Shown here: piece by piece, positions 42,701-50,619 of the stretch
How positions within the stretch are numbered: position 1 is the stretch's first letter
How the letters are laid out: every line of letters starts with the position of its first letter
NCBI RefSeq assembly: GCF_038066715.1
Contig: NZ_JBBUKT010000001.1
Location: 1,157,924-1,221,923, forward strand
Source of the DNA: Luteolibacter sp. Y139
GTDB taxonomy: Bacteria > Verrucomicrobiota > Verrucomicrobiia > Verrucomicrobiales > Akkermansiaceae
Reading direction: 5' to 3'
DNA: 64,000 nucleotides
The notes under the pieces: model-generated
The model's input: only the letters and a program-made list of their open reading frames with translations
Databases searched by the model: none
Told to the model about the DNA's origin: nothing
Translations under genes and position numbers: made by a program

Positions 42701-44360
42701 CAACACCATCCTGAACTCCCCCGTCCTCAATCACAATCTCCCGGCCACCACGCGCCAAAGCTTCGCCCTGACCAGCTCCGCTGCCGCCGGCAATCCCGCC
42801 TTCGTACAGCTCACCGTTACCGGCAATCCCGAGAGCCTCGTCTGGACCGGCACGACAAACAGCACGTGGGATCTCAACAGCTCCGCCAACTGGACCGGCA
42901 CTCCCGGAACGTTCTACAATCTCGACGCCGTTACGTTCAACGACTCGTCCGCGGTCGGCGCAGTCACCCTCACCGGCAATCTCCAGCCAAAGGACGTCAC
43001 CTTTTCTAACAGTACCACCGCTTACACTCTCAGCGGATCCGGTGGCATCGCCGGTTCGGCGGCATTGATCAAGAGTGGCACCGGCACGCTCGCGCTTAGT
43101 ACGGCCAACACCTACACCCGCGGCACTACCATCAATGGTGGCACGGTTTCCGCCGGCACCGCCACCGCACTTGGCAGCGGCTTCGTTGCACTCAATGGAT
43201 CGACGCTGCAACTCGGCGGCTCCGCGCTCACGCTCGCCAACGAACTCCGCAACACCGGCAACTCGATCCTCGCGACCACCAGCGGCAATAACACGCTGAC
43301 AGGCATCCTCTCCGGCACCGGCTCACTGGCCTTTCATCTTCCCGCAGGTGGCCTGATGACCCTTCAGGGAAATATCGACGCCTTCGCCGGCAGCATCGCC
43401 CTCACCGGCAGCGGCGGCACCTTGCGCTTCAATCCAGCCACCACCAGTGGCGGAGGATGGGGCAATGCGAATGTCGCCTTCAACGCCGGCACCCAAGTCA
43501 TCAACAACCGCGCCCTCACCGATGTCACCATTCCCCTCGGTGCCCTGAGCGGATCCGCTGGCTCGCAACTCCGCGGCAGTGACCAAGCCGGCCCTGCGGT
43601 AGACACCTACGTCATCGGAACCCTCAATACCGACACCTCCTTCGCCGGCGGCATCCTCAACGGCACCAACGCCACCCCACACACCACCGCGCTGACCAAG
43701 GTCGGCACCGGCACGCTCACCCTCAGCGGTTCCTCTTCCTATGGCGGCGACACAGCGGTTAACGCAGGAACGCTGAGCGTATCGGGCCTCCTCAGTAGCT
43801 CGACCGGCGATCTGGATGTCGCCAGCGGCGCGACCTTGCGTGTGGCCGGCGGCACCGTGATCATGGACCAGATCGTCATCGACGCCGGCGGCACCCTCGA
43901 CGCGTGCGGCACGCTGGTGGGAGATCTGGTCAACAACGGCACCATGCTGAGTAGCTGCGGCGTGAAGCTCACCATCCATGGCGATGTGGTGAACCATGGC
44001 ACCTTCCGCGTCACCAGCGGCACCGACCTCGAGCTGACAGGCAGCCTAACCAATACCGGCCTGCTAGACCTTCTCACCGCCGATGTTTCCTCCGAAGTCC
44101 TCGCATCCATCGTCAATGAGGGAGTCGTTCTGGACTCAAGCAAGGTGAAGATCGCGAGCGCGAGCCTCACCAATGGCTTCACCGTCACCATCCAGAGCTA
44201 CGCCGGCCACAACTACCGCCTGCAGCGCTCTGCCAGCCTGACAGCAGCGAGCTGGAGCGATGTCGGCACGCCGCAAGCCGGCAACGGCTCCGTCCTTACC
44301 TTCAACGATCCCGCCGCCGCAAACAACGCCGGCTTCTACCGTATCTTCATCGATCCCTGA
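39705..44360 (+). CDS. Giant secreted pectate-lyase-like protein with ~1,000-residue beta-strand-repeat tail
   Basis: A 1551-residue protein. A signal peptide (to VAQ, residue ~20) is followed by a PL1-type beta-helix (~20-430: IPAFPGAEGFAAYATGGRGG, VTNTNGSGAGSLN, ITVAGQTAPGDG, NHTRNPKARPNGLLDW) and an Ig-like domain (to ~543). From ~545 to ~1480 come repeats of the autotransporter-associated type (LTKSGSGTLTLANTGANTF, LTKTGSGTLTWNGGG, LIKSGTGTLALSTANTYT, LTKVGTGTLTLSG). It ends with the phylum's small C-terminal domain (NYRLQRSASLTAASW). There is no transporter barrel. The first ~545 residues match the neighbouring 546-residue protein closely, so the two are tandem paralogues. A 21-bp repeat operator lies upstream. 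Confidence 0.85.
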   Translation: MTKPLFFLVQACGALTAVAQIPAFPGAEGFAAYATGGRGGDVYHVTNTNGSGAGSLNYGLTTGVPAAGRTIVFDVSGYATITSTLRITSNKITVAGQTAPGDGFGLKNNTVRVSGNNNVFRFLRLRDGLAGDAVDVDSTATNTLFDHCDVIFAHDENHSSFNDPPDLQTFQWSNNAWGLESHSAGGLWDVNRATVHHSLWAHNHTRNPKARPNGLLDWVNNVTFDYDIGFILGDSQTPADWKTNVVGSYFIASSSSGSPFSSASKDSNGNPNFSVYVNGNYYDSDKDRILDGTLRGSDILGSSLANVNLLASAVARSAGVPVTEDANALLAYKKIVSACGPLRMDANPNRPLRDELNGILTNNLVTQRRHRITYGSLGGSGATNGGFGTLISSPAPTDTDQDGMPDYWEKAVGYSHTVANNNTLMPTSGGVVSGTTYFPPATPAGYTQLEEYLHFKAIPHRAVLKDNALDIDLGRYTSGFTSGPTFTVSNVTGGAVTLSGTGNSQAHYVPPANYTGRAMFDFTVTDTQGSTWTQTFAILVSGDPLPVDPVSDPLVWKGNGTTHTWNSTASNQVWMNGETPSGFGDTDTATFDDSGSNSPAITVSGTVQPSAVTVDSTKNYTFTGTGAIGGAASLTKSGSGTLTLANTGANTFPLDILIDGGAVVIGNNSSMGNGPLEFLSGTLTSQYTGSHTLPNLMTIPGGSNVAINMSPQMKLGGVSGSGNLNLNVTATATQNSRLNGSWSGFTGTLNLSATGAQALISANFNGDATNGAFNNLNAATVNLDNVNLGGRDNSGGNTFTIGALSGTSTAKLGGAHYAGVLTYSIGALNKNTAFDGTITNSTSSTDTASGANTILTKTGSGTLTWNGGGSHTGATNINAGTFTLNGTFGRTATTVANGAKFAGSGRIGDSVGGSVTAASGSTLIPGATGQDGRLQLAALTLNGATLQYDLSNTAGVNDTINDRISTQNTLTITGTQNFQFNLTNGGLGAGTYTLIDGGSNTILNSPVLNHNLPATTRQSFALTSSAAAGNPAFVQLTVTGNPESLVWTGTTNSTWDLNSSANWTGTPGTFYNLDAVTFNDSSAVGAVTLTGNLQPKDVTFSNSTTAYTLSGSGGIAGSAALIKSGTGTLALSTANTYTRGTTINGGTVSAGTATALGSGFVALNGSTLQLGGSALTLANELRNTGNSILATTSGNNTLTGILSGTGSLAFHLPAGGLMTLQGNIDAFAGSIALTGSGGTLRFNPATTSGGGWGNANVAFNAGTQVINNRALTDVTIPLGALSGSAGSQLRGSDQAGPAVDTYVIGTLNTDTSFAGGILNGTNATPHTTALTKVGTGTLTLSGSSSYGGDTAVNAGTLSVSGLLSSSTGDLDVASGATLRVAGGTVIMDQIVIDAGGTLDACGTLVGDLVNNGTMLSSCGVKLTIHGDVVNHGTFRVTSGTDLELTGSLTNTGLLDLLTADVSSEVLASIVNEGVVLDSSKVKIASASLTNGFTVTIQSYAGHNYRLQRSASLTAASWSDVGTPQAGNGSVLTFNDPAAANNAGFYRIFIDP

Positions 44361-44412
44361 GCGACTGCTCACGCCCGAGCGGGTTGATTCACCGTAAACC
44401 CTTGTCCTTCCC

Positions 44413-46053
44413 ATGATCCGGACCCTTCTCGTTAGTTCCGCAGCAAGCGTCATTTGCGCGAGCGCCGAAACACCTGCCTTTCCCGGAGCCGAAGGCTTCG
44501 GTGCCAATGCCAGGGGTGGCCGTGGCGGTGACGTCTATGTCGTGACGAACCTGGAATCGTCCGGACCGGGTTCCTTCTACCAAGGCGTCACCAGCATTCC
44601 ATCCTCCGGCCGCACGATCGTCTTCGCCGTCAGCGGCGAGATCCATCTCGCAGGCGGCATCAAGACCCGCATCGCCGGCAGCAAGCTCACCATCGCCGGC
44701 CAGACCGCCCCGGGCGATGGCATCCTTTTGCGCGATGGCACGCTGCGCCTCTCCGGCAGTGACATCGTCATCCGCCACCTTCGCTTTCGCCATGGCAAGG
44801 AAGGCTCGGGCGGCGACTGCATCGACCTCGATTCAAACTGCGAAAACGCCATCCTCGACCATGTCTCGATGGCCTTCGGCACCGACGAGAACATCTCCTC
44901 CTTCAAGCGCCCGCCGGAGAACCTGACGCTTCAGTGGTCGCTCAATGCCTGGGGGCTCGAGTCTCATTCCTGCGGCGGGCTCTGGGATCAGAACCACGCG
45001 ACCTGCCATCACTCGCTGTGGGCCCACAATCACACCCGCAATCCGAAGGCCCGCCCCGGCGGCCTGCTGGAGTGGACGAACAACATCCTCTTCGACTGGG
45101 ACATCGGCTTCATCATGGGCGACTCCGACTCTCCCGCGGATTGGAAGGCCAACGTGATCGGCAACTACTTCATCTGCCCACCCGGAAACATCCGCAAGAC
45201 GCCGCTTGAAAAGCCGCACCTGAGTCAAAACGGCAAACCGAACTTCTCCGTCTACGTCTCCAACAATCTCCACGACATGGACGGCGATCGCCGTCTCAAC
45301 GGCATCGACCGCGGCTGGGACATCGTTGGCGGCACGCCATTCGTCGAAGACAAGGACCCGAAGGGTAACTACGTCCGGCTTGAGAAGCCCGTCTCCGGCT
45401 CGAGTTCCCTCGCCATCGATGATCCACTCACGGCCTACAAGAAAGTCGTTTCACAAGGCGGAGCCTTACGACTCGATGCGAGCTTCAACGGCAGCCTGCA
45501 CGATGAAGTGGATATCCGTTTGATCGAAGACGTGACCGAACTGAAGCGGAATCACATCTCCAGCGAGAAGGATCTCAAGGGCGTCGGCAATAGCGGCTTT
45601 GGAACGTTCTCCAAGGCGAAGGGATTGCCCGATGGCGACGAGGACGGAATGCCGGACGTGTGGGAAGCGGCCCTGCACTGGAATCCCAAGTCAAAGGACC
45701 ACAACGAGGAAATCCGCGGCGCGAGCTTCTTTCCTGAAGGAACACCAGCCGGCTATACCGCGCTGGAGGAATACCTGCACTTCAAGAGCGTCCCCCACCT
45801 CTTCATCGCACAAGGCGCAGTGACGCGACCGGAGATCGATCTCTCGCGCTACACCACCGGCTTCAGCAACACCGCGAAATTCACCCTCTCGAATATCACC
45901 GGCGGCACCGCCATCCAAGGTGGCGAAGGCGGCAAGCTCGTCCGCTTCACCGCCGGCAAAACGGCAGGGCGCGGCGGCTTCCTCTTCACCGTGACCGATG
46001 CCGACGGTAGCAAATGGACCCAGCAATTCGCGATATGCGTGACCGGTTCGTGA
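44413..46053 (+). CDS. Secreted pectate-lyase-like protein (PL1 type), compact paralogue
   Basis: A 546-residue protein with signal peptide MIRTLLVSSAASVICASA. The beta-helix shows TPAFPGAEGFGANARGGRGG, VTNLESSGPGSF, LTIAGQTAPGDGIL, RHLRFRHGKEG, DHVSMAFGTDEN and NHTRNPKARPGGLLEW. It ends with the same Ig-like module as its upstream neighbour (FTVTDADGSKWTQQFAICVTGS) and stops where the neighbour's repeat tail begins. Likely beta-eliminative cleavage of pectate or a rhamnogalacturonan backbone; the exact polymer is not determinable. Separated from the neighbour by 52 bp, probably co-transcribed, and convergent with the next gene (6-bp gap). Confidence 0.85.
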   Translation: MIRTLLVSSAASVICASAETPAFPGAEGFGANARGGRGGDVYVVTNLESSGPGSFYQGVTSIPSSGRTIVFAVSGEIHLAGGIKTRIAGSKLTIAGQTAPGDGILLRDGTLRLSGSDIVIRHLRFRHGKEGSGGDCIDLDSNCENAILDHVSMAFGTDENISSFKRPPENLTLQWSLNAWGLESHSCGGLWDQNHATCHHSLWAHNHTRNPKARPGGLLEWTNNILFDWDIGFIMGDSDSPADWKANVIGNYFICPPGNIRKTPLEKPHLSQNGKPNFSVYVSNNLHDMDGDRRLNGIDRGWDIVGGTPFVEDKDPKGNYVRLEKPVSGSSSLAIDDPLTAYKKVVSQGGALRLDASFNGSLHDEVDIRLIEDVTELKRNHISSEKDLKGVGNSGFGTFSKAKGLPDGDEDGMPDVWEAALHWNPKSKDHNEEIRGASFFPEGTPAGYTALEEYLHFKSVPHLFIAQGAVTRPEIDLSRYTTGFSNTAKFTLSNITGGTAIQGGEGGKLVRFTAGKTAGRGGFLFTVTDADGSKWTQQFAICVTGS

Positions 46054-46059
46054 ACCGCT

Positions 46060-46770
46060 TCACTGGGAGGCGGCCGCCGCATCCTTCGGCTGGGCGAAGT
46101 CCTGATAGGTATTGATCTTCGGCCGTCCCGAGATCGGATCGACGTAGCCGAAGATCAAGTACCGCATGCCCGGCAGGAAACGCAGCGAGCTCTCATTCGC
46201 CGTCCGCCACTTGTCACCGCTGCTGAATTCAAAGATCACCGGTGCCATGTTGAAATCATCCCGCTCCTTCGGCATCTCGTAGCCGTGGGCCATGCCGGGC
46301 TTCAGCATCCCCTTGTGCTCGCCGATGACGAAGCGGATGTCGCCGGTGAAAAAGTTTGCCACATAGGCACCGCCATCCGGGAAACTCTTCGGCGAGTCAT
46401 CGATCACGTAGGTCCGCCAGCCCACATTGTCCGCCGGCTTGTCTTCACCTTTGTTCGGAAAGCGGACGAATACCACGAGCGCGGAATTCACGCCGGCAGG
46501 AATGGTCGCCGTGGCCATCGGCTTGTGATCGCTTCCCGTCAGGAAGGGGATCTTGCCGTCCTTGGCCTGGCAGACGATCTTCTTCGAGAGCTGGGTGGTC
46601 GACAGCGGACACTCGATTTGTTCGCCCTTCTCAGTCACGGCATACGCCGCCTTGACCTCGCCGCTGGAGCCGAAACTCAGGAAGCGGCACTCGATCGGGC
46701 GAAGATCCTGAGCATGGGCATGGCAGAGCGAGGCAGCCAGCACGAGGGCGGATGAAAGGAAAAGGCGCAT
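46060..46770 (-). CDS. Secreted hypothetical protein next to the Verru_Chthon-A-like gene
   Basis: A 236-residue protein with a clear signal peptide (MRLFLSSALVLAASLCHAHA-QD). The mature part is predominantly beta with two lobes (CRFLSFGSSGEVKAAY and ALVVFVRFPNK, then YVANFFTGDIRFVIGEHKG and RYLIFGYVDPISGRP). I do not recognise the family. It starts 24 bp after the stop of the large pseudopilin-like gene and so shares its transcript, suggesting an envelope role alongside it. Its ATG is preceded by AAAACCC rather than a Shine-Dalgarno sequence. Confidence 0.75.
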   Translation of the reverse strand: MRLFLSSALVLAASLCHAHAQDLRPIECRFLSFGSSGEVKAAYAVTEKGEQIECPLSTTQLSKKIVCQAKDGKIPFLTGSDHKPMATATIPAGVNSALVVFVRFPNKGEDKPADNVGWRTYVIDDSPKSFPDGGAYVANFFTGDIRFVIGEHKGMLKPGMAHGYEMPKERDDFNMAPVIFEFSSGDKWRTANESSLRFLPGMRYLIFGYVDPISGRPKINTYQDFAQPKDAAAASQ

Positions 46771-46794
46771 GGGTTTTCGATGATCGGCTAGTCT

Positions 46795-49700
46795 TCAGAT
46801 TTCCTCGCGTGTCAGCCAGCGGAAAGAAACCATTTCAAAGCGTCGGCCGAAACTCTTGTTGGCCTTGCTCGAGAGCGATGCGGTGACCGTGTCGGCCTTG
46901 TCGGCGGAATCGATGAATTCCGGGAAACGCTGGACCACGGCCTCGCACCAGGCGACGGCCAGGACCTTGTTGTCCTTGTCCCTTGCCTCCCCGCTGGCCC
47001 GGATGGTGAAGGTATCCGACCGTGGCGTGGCTGCATTGCCGAGCACGGTGAGCAGATCCGCCTGGCTGAGATAGCCCGGCGCACCCTGATTGCTATCGCC
47101 AGTGCCCGCTTCGGTGTTGCGATAGTTGTAGTTCTTCACGGTGGCAGCAGCGATCTGGTAGCCCGCGCTGGAATCGGCCGCCAGCTTCTCATTGATCTTC
47201 GATTTATCGATCGCCTGCTGGAGCGCTCCTTTTTGTGCCGTTTCATCCGTCCCCAAACGGCGATTCACGAACTCCGCCATCGAAAGGAAGGGACCGCGAA
47301 GACGCACCTGCTCCACGATTTCCTCCGCCAGACGCTCCATCTCATCATCGGTATATTCGCGGGCGCCGAGCCAGTAGGACTCGCCGGGCTCGCCGCCGTC
47401 CTTTTCGGAAAGTCCGGCAGGCAGGCGGAAGCGGCTGATGCGCGCTTCATTGTCGCTGTCGTCGGTGACCGGGAGATCGGAAAGCGCGGAGGTCTTGTTG
47501 GTCTTGTTGATCAGGTTGACGAGAGCCTTCTGATCATGGATCGAGCCGAGCATCGCCTTCCACGCCGGGACCGAAGTGGAGTTGATGTTGAAGGGGCCGT
47601 TGATCACTTGCCATGCTCCCATCTTCGCATACGCACCCGAGGCCGTGGCCTCATCCTTGAGATCGGCCTGTGGCCGCCCGTCCGGCGCGTAGGGGATCAT
47701 GCGCGGGTCGGCAAGCGGCGTTCCGCCGACGAACTCTTCCGCGATCGTCTGCGTCACGCGGCCCGCCGTCCCGAAGGTGCCAGTCTGATCGGCAAGTCCG
47801 GAGAAATAGAAGTGATCGTAGAGCGCGAGATTCAGCAGGAACGAATGATCGAGCAGCTTCCCGGCGGTATTGTTCGTGATCATTTCCGAAGGATTGATCA
47901 AGGGATGCGCCCATGAGTTGCCAATCGGCTGGGCGAAGCGCGGCAGGTAACCGGAGGAGCCACCGGGATTCGCCGCATTGAGCTGGGCGAGGCTCTGCAG
48001 TGGCGCGACCGGAATGTCATAGAGCACGCCGAACTTGAGACCGGTATTGCCCGTCAGGCCGGTGACGAAGTTGCCGCGGCCGGTCTTGGGATCGAACTGG
48101 AGCAGGTTGTTGGTTCCGTTCTGGAGATCCTGCAGGCTGAGCTCGTGCGAGTGGTTCGCCGGGTGCTCACTGATCACCTTTTGCGAGGAAGCTCCAGCCA
48201 CGGCATGGGCGAAGCACCACGGCTTGGTGCCCAGCTTGCCATCCTCGCCGTCCGGATTCATGCCACCGTAGGTGGTCTTGGCCTGGGCGCTGATGATGGC
48301 GAATGGCTTCACCGTATTGATGTCCTTGATCTTGGTCAGCGAGTGCGAGTGCATCTCCATCGTGCCGATGGTATTGCCGTCCTTCGGGTAGGAGAGGGTG
48401 TTGTTTGCTCCCAGCAAGCTGTCCTGCAGGCCCTTCGGCGATTCGTAGTCCATCTCAATCACGCCGGACGAAACCTGGGCCGAACTGCCCACCGGCTTCG
48501 CGAACATTTCCACCGTGAACTTGTTCTTGCTGAGAGACTCCACGCTCAGCGGGGCAAACTTCACCGCGAACCGGTCACTGGCCTTGGCGCCGATGCAACC
48601 ACCGCGGTCCATGCTGACGCTGCCGTCGACCTCCTTGTCGGTGTTCCGCAGGCCCTTGTAGGAAGGGCAGAACCAGTCGAGGTCGAAGCCGATGCCATCG
48701 CCACGCCAGCCGGGCAGGCCATTGATCGTGAGCGTGCGCACCGCGCCGGATCCGGTGTCCCAGTCGGAGAAGGTGCGGTTGGAATACTCATCCTTCCACG
48801 TGCGGTTCGGGTCGATGTAGGGCGAGAACAGCATCACCTCACCCGGCAGCAGGCGGAAGGTGCTGGAGCCCACCGCCGGTGCGGTGAGCGTGCCGCCATT
48901 CGTTTTCAGCGTCATTCCGAAGCGCTTTGCCAAGCCACCCGTCTCCGACTGCTGGTAGAACATGGTGTCCAGTGGAGCCGGCTCCTTGGTCTGCGCCTGC
49001 CCATTGCGGAAGACCTGGAGGGCGAAGGGCACATTGCCGAAGACGATCTTCACCTCGGTGAACTCCAGCGCGACATTGTAGGGATTATGCAGCGTGACGA
49101 CGGGCGTGTAGAGCAGGTGAAGCAGGTAGTCGTAGGATGATCCCGCGAAGTTCTTCCCCCACGGGCCGTGAAGCTCGGCGTTGGATTCTTCATCCTTCGA
49201 CTGCGCCGGCTTCGGCGAGGTGTCACTCACCTTGGGATAGTTGTAGATGTCGCGGGTCAGCAGGCTGAAGACGACCTGCACCTTCGCCACGCTGGGCATC
49301 AGCACCAGGCCCGCCGGGGGATTGCGCTGGGCGATGCCGGGCACACCGGTATTCGGATCGGAGCCGGCAGCGGCCTTCCATCCGGCAGGAACGTGCGACT
49401 TCGCCACCGGCATGGCTCCCACTTTCGTCAGGCGGGCGGTATCCTTGTAGAGCTTGGCAAGCTGATGAAGCGACTCCCAACGCGGATCGGACGGACCCGT
49501 GACATTCAGGCGCGAGGTGTAGACCCCTTTGCCATTGTAGCCGCTCGGCAGCGAGCTGCCATTGGTGAGAAGATTGAAGTCTTCCTTAAGGCCGCCCGCG
49601 GCGACGTCGGTGAAGAGACCGATCGAGTTCGAGGTGACGTCGTGCGTCAGGGCCTTCAACGGTTCCTCCGTGCCGGACGAAAGTTTGTCCGAAGCGAGGC

Positions 49701-50490
49701 CGAAATTGAGACGAGTGATGCCCTTCTCGATCGTCGCGAAGTCCTCCGAGCCGCGAACAAAGAACGAGCGCTTGAGCTTCTCGAGGTGCTCGATGGAGGA
49801 AACATTCGGCCGCACGCCGGAGCCCAGTTGCGCGGTCTGCATGGCCTGCGACGACGTTGTTTCCACGAACGGCGTGTTAATGCGGGCCTTCACGCCTTCG
49901 TCCATGACGGCCCAGGCAAAGCCGCCATCCTTGCTCGAAAAGGAGATCCTGCTCGCCGATACGAAGTCCTTGGCCGACGCGCTGGAACCCAGTGAACCCT
50001 TGCCCCACAAGGTCACCGGATGAGTGGCTGCCTTGCCGGCGAAATCGAGGTCGGCATTCGCCTTCCCGTCCTCGTCCGAAGCCAGCCAGCCGAGGAACTT
50101 GTCCTTGCGCACACTCTTGTATTCGGAGGGCGAGGGCGGTGCGTCGGGCTTGATCTGCCAGGATTCCCAGACCCCGGTCAGGTGAGGATTCGCCGAGCTC
50201 TTGTCGAGGATGTCGGCCCGCGCCGTGATGCGCTGGTCGGGACCGGCATGCTTTTGCAACTGGCCCATGGCAAGCATCATTCCGAGGCGCGCGTTTGCGC
50301 GGGCCACAGCCATCGCGTCGCCTTGCGCCGATGAGCGCAGCGTGATCGAGGAAAGGCCCAGCAGTCCGACGGCGAGCACCGTGAGCAGCACCATCAGCGT
50401 CAAGCTGATCACCAGTGCGAACCCTCGCGGGTGGTGGCGGTGTCGCCGCCGCCGGCTCTCGGAAGGAAAGGTGGAAGAAGTGGGTTTCAT
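46795..50490 (-). CDS. Large pseudopilin-like protein (Verru_Chthon cassette protein A-like)
   Basis: A 1231-residue protein with a type IV pilin-like N terminus: a basic stretch (RRRRHRHHPRG), then FALVISLTLMVLLTVLAVGLLGLSSITLRSS, the pattern cut by prepilin peptidase, and the signature RANARLGMMLAMGQLQKHAGPDQRI. The remainder is a long beta-rich ectodomain. Layout and signature match what I know as Verru_Chthon cassette protein A, a verrucomicrobial family of unknown function usually found with cassette proteins B, C and D. None of those is adjacent here; only the 236-residue secreted partner is. The start at 50488-50490 (MKPTSSTFPSES) is preceded by GAAACCC. Confidence 0.68.
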   Translation of the reverse strand: MKPTSSTFPSESRRRRHRHHPRGFALVISLTLMVLLTVLAVGLLGLSSITLRSSAQGDAMAVARANARLGMMLAMGQLQKHAGPDQRITARADILDKSSANPHLTGVWESWQIKPDAPPSPSEYKSVRKDKFLGWLASDEDGKANADLDFAGKAATHPVTLWGKGSLGSSASAKDFVSASRISFSSKDGGFAWAVMDEGVKARINTPFVETTSSQAMQTAQLGSGVRPNVSSIEHLEKLKRSFFVRGSEDFATIEKGITRLNFGLASDKLSSGTEEPLKALTHDVTSNSIGLFTDVAAGGLKEDFNLLTNGSSLPSGYNGKGVYTSRLNVTGPSDPRWESLHQLAKLYKDTARLTKVGAMPVAKSHVPAGWKAAAGSDPNTGVPGIAQRNPPAGLVLMPSVAKVQVVFSLLTRDIYNYPKVSDTSPKPAQSKDEESNAELHGPWGKNFAGSSYDYLLHLLYTPVVTLHNPYNVALEFTEVKIVFGNVPFALQVFRNGQAQTKEPAPLDTMFYQQSETGGLAKRFGMTLKTNGGTLTAPAVGSSTFRLLPGEVMLFSPYIDPNRTWKDEYSNRTFSDWDTGSGAVRTLTINGLPGWRGDGIGFDLDWFCPSYKGLRNTDKEVDGSVSMDRGGCIGAKASDRFAVKFAPLSVESLSKNKFTVEMFAKPVGSSAQVSSGVIEMDYESPKGLQDSLLGANNTLSYPKDGNTIGTMEMHSHSLTKIKDINTVKPFAIISAQAKTTYGGMNPDGEDGKLGTKPWCFAHAVAGASSQKVISEHPANHSHELSLQDLQNGTNNLLQFDPKTGRGNFVTGLTGNTGLKFGVLYDIPVAPLQSLAQLNAANPGGSSGYLPRFAQPIGNSWAHPLINPSEMITNNTAGKLLDHSFLLNLALYDHFYFSGLADQTGTFGTAGRVTQTIAEEFVGGTPLADPRMIPYAPDGRPQADLKDEATASGAYAKMGAWQVINGPFNINSTSVPAWKAMLGSIHDQKALVNLINKTNKTSALSDLPVTDDSDNEARISRFRLPAGLSEKDGGEPGESYWLGAREYTDDEMERLAEEIVEQVRLRGPFLSMAEFVNRRLGTDETAQKGALQQAIDKSKINEKLAADSSAGYQIAAATVKNYNYRNTEAGTGDSNQGAPGYLSQADLLTVLGNAATPRSDTFTIRASGEARDKDNKVLAVAWCEAVVQRFPEFIDSADKADTVTASLSSKANKSFGRRFEMVSFRWLTREEI

Positions 50491-50619
50491 GGGTTTCGGA
50501 CGAGGGGCCAAGAACAAGTCAATCCAAGCGAGCCGGATCGTGGGATGTAATGACCATGTAGGTTTTTGATTCGGGGCGAAATGCAGCTTTCTGCAAAACG
50601 ATTTGAATGAAGTGAGTCG

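Noticed and set aside
34450..43211. Long minus-strand open frames opposite the PL1 and repeat-tail genes
   Set aside because: Their composition mirrors the repeats on the plus strand; the plus strand encodes the recognisable beta-helix and repeat proteins.
41580..43760. Tandem-repeat or CRISPR-like periodicity
   Set aside because: The recurring pieces are codons of degenerate LTKSGTGTLTL-type protein repeats with variable spacing; there are no identical repeats with unique spacers.
43900..44360. Autotransporter barrel or PEP-CTERM-like sorting signal at the C terminus of the giant lyase
   Set aside because: The last residues form a short soluble domain ending GFYRIFIDP, with no amphipathic barrel strands and no hydrophobic-plus-basic sorting tail.
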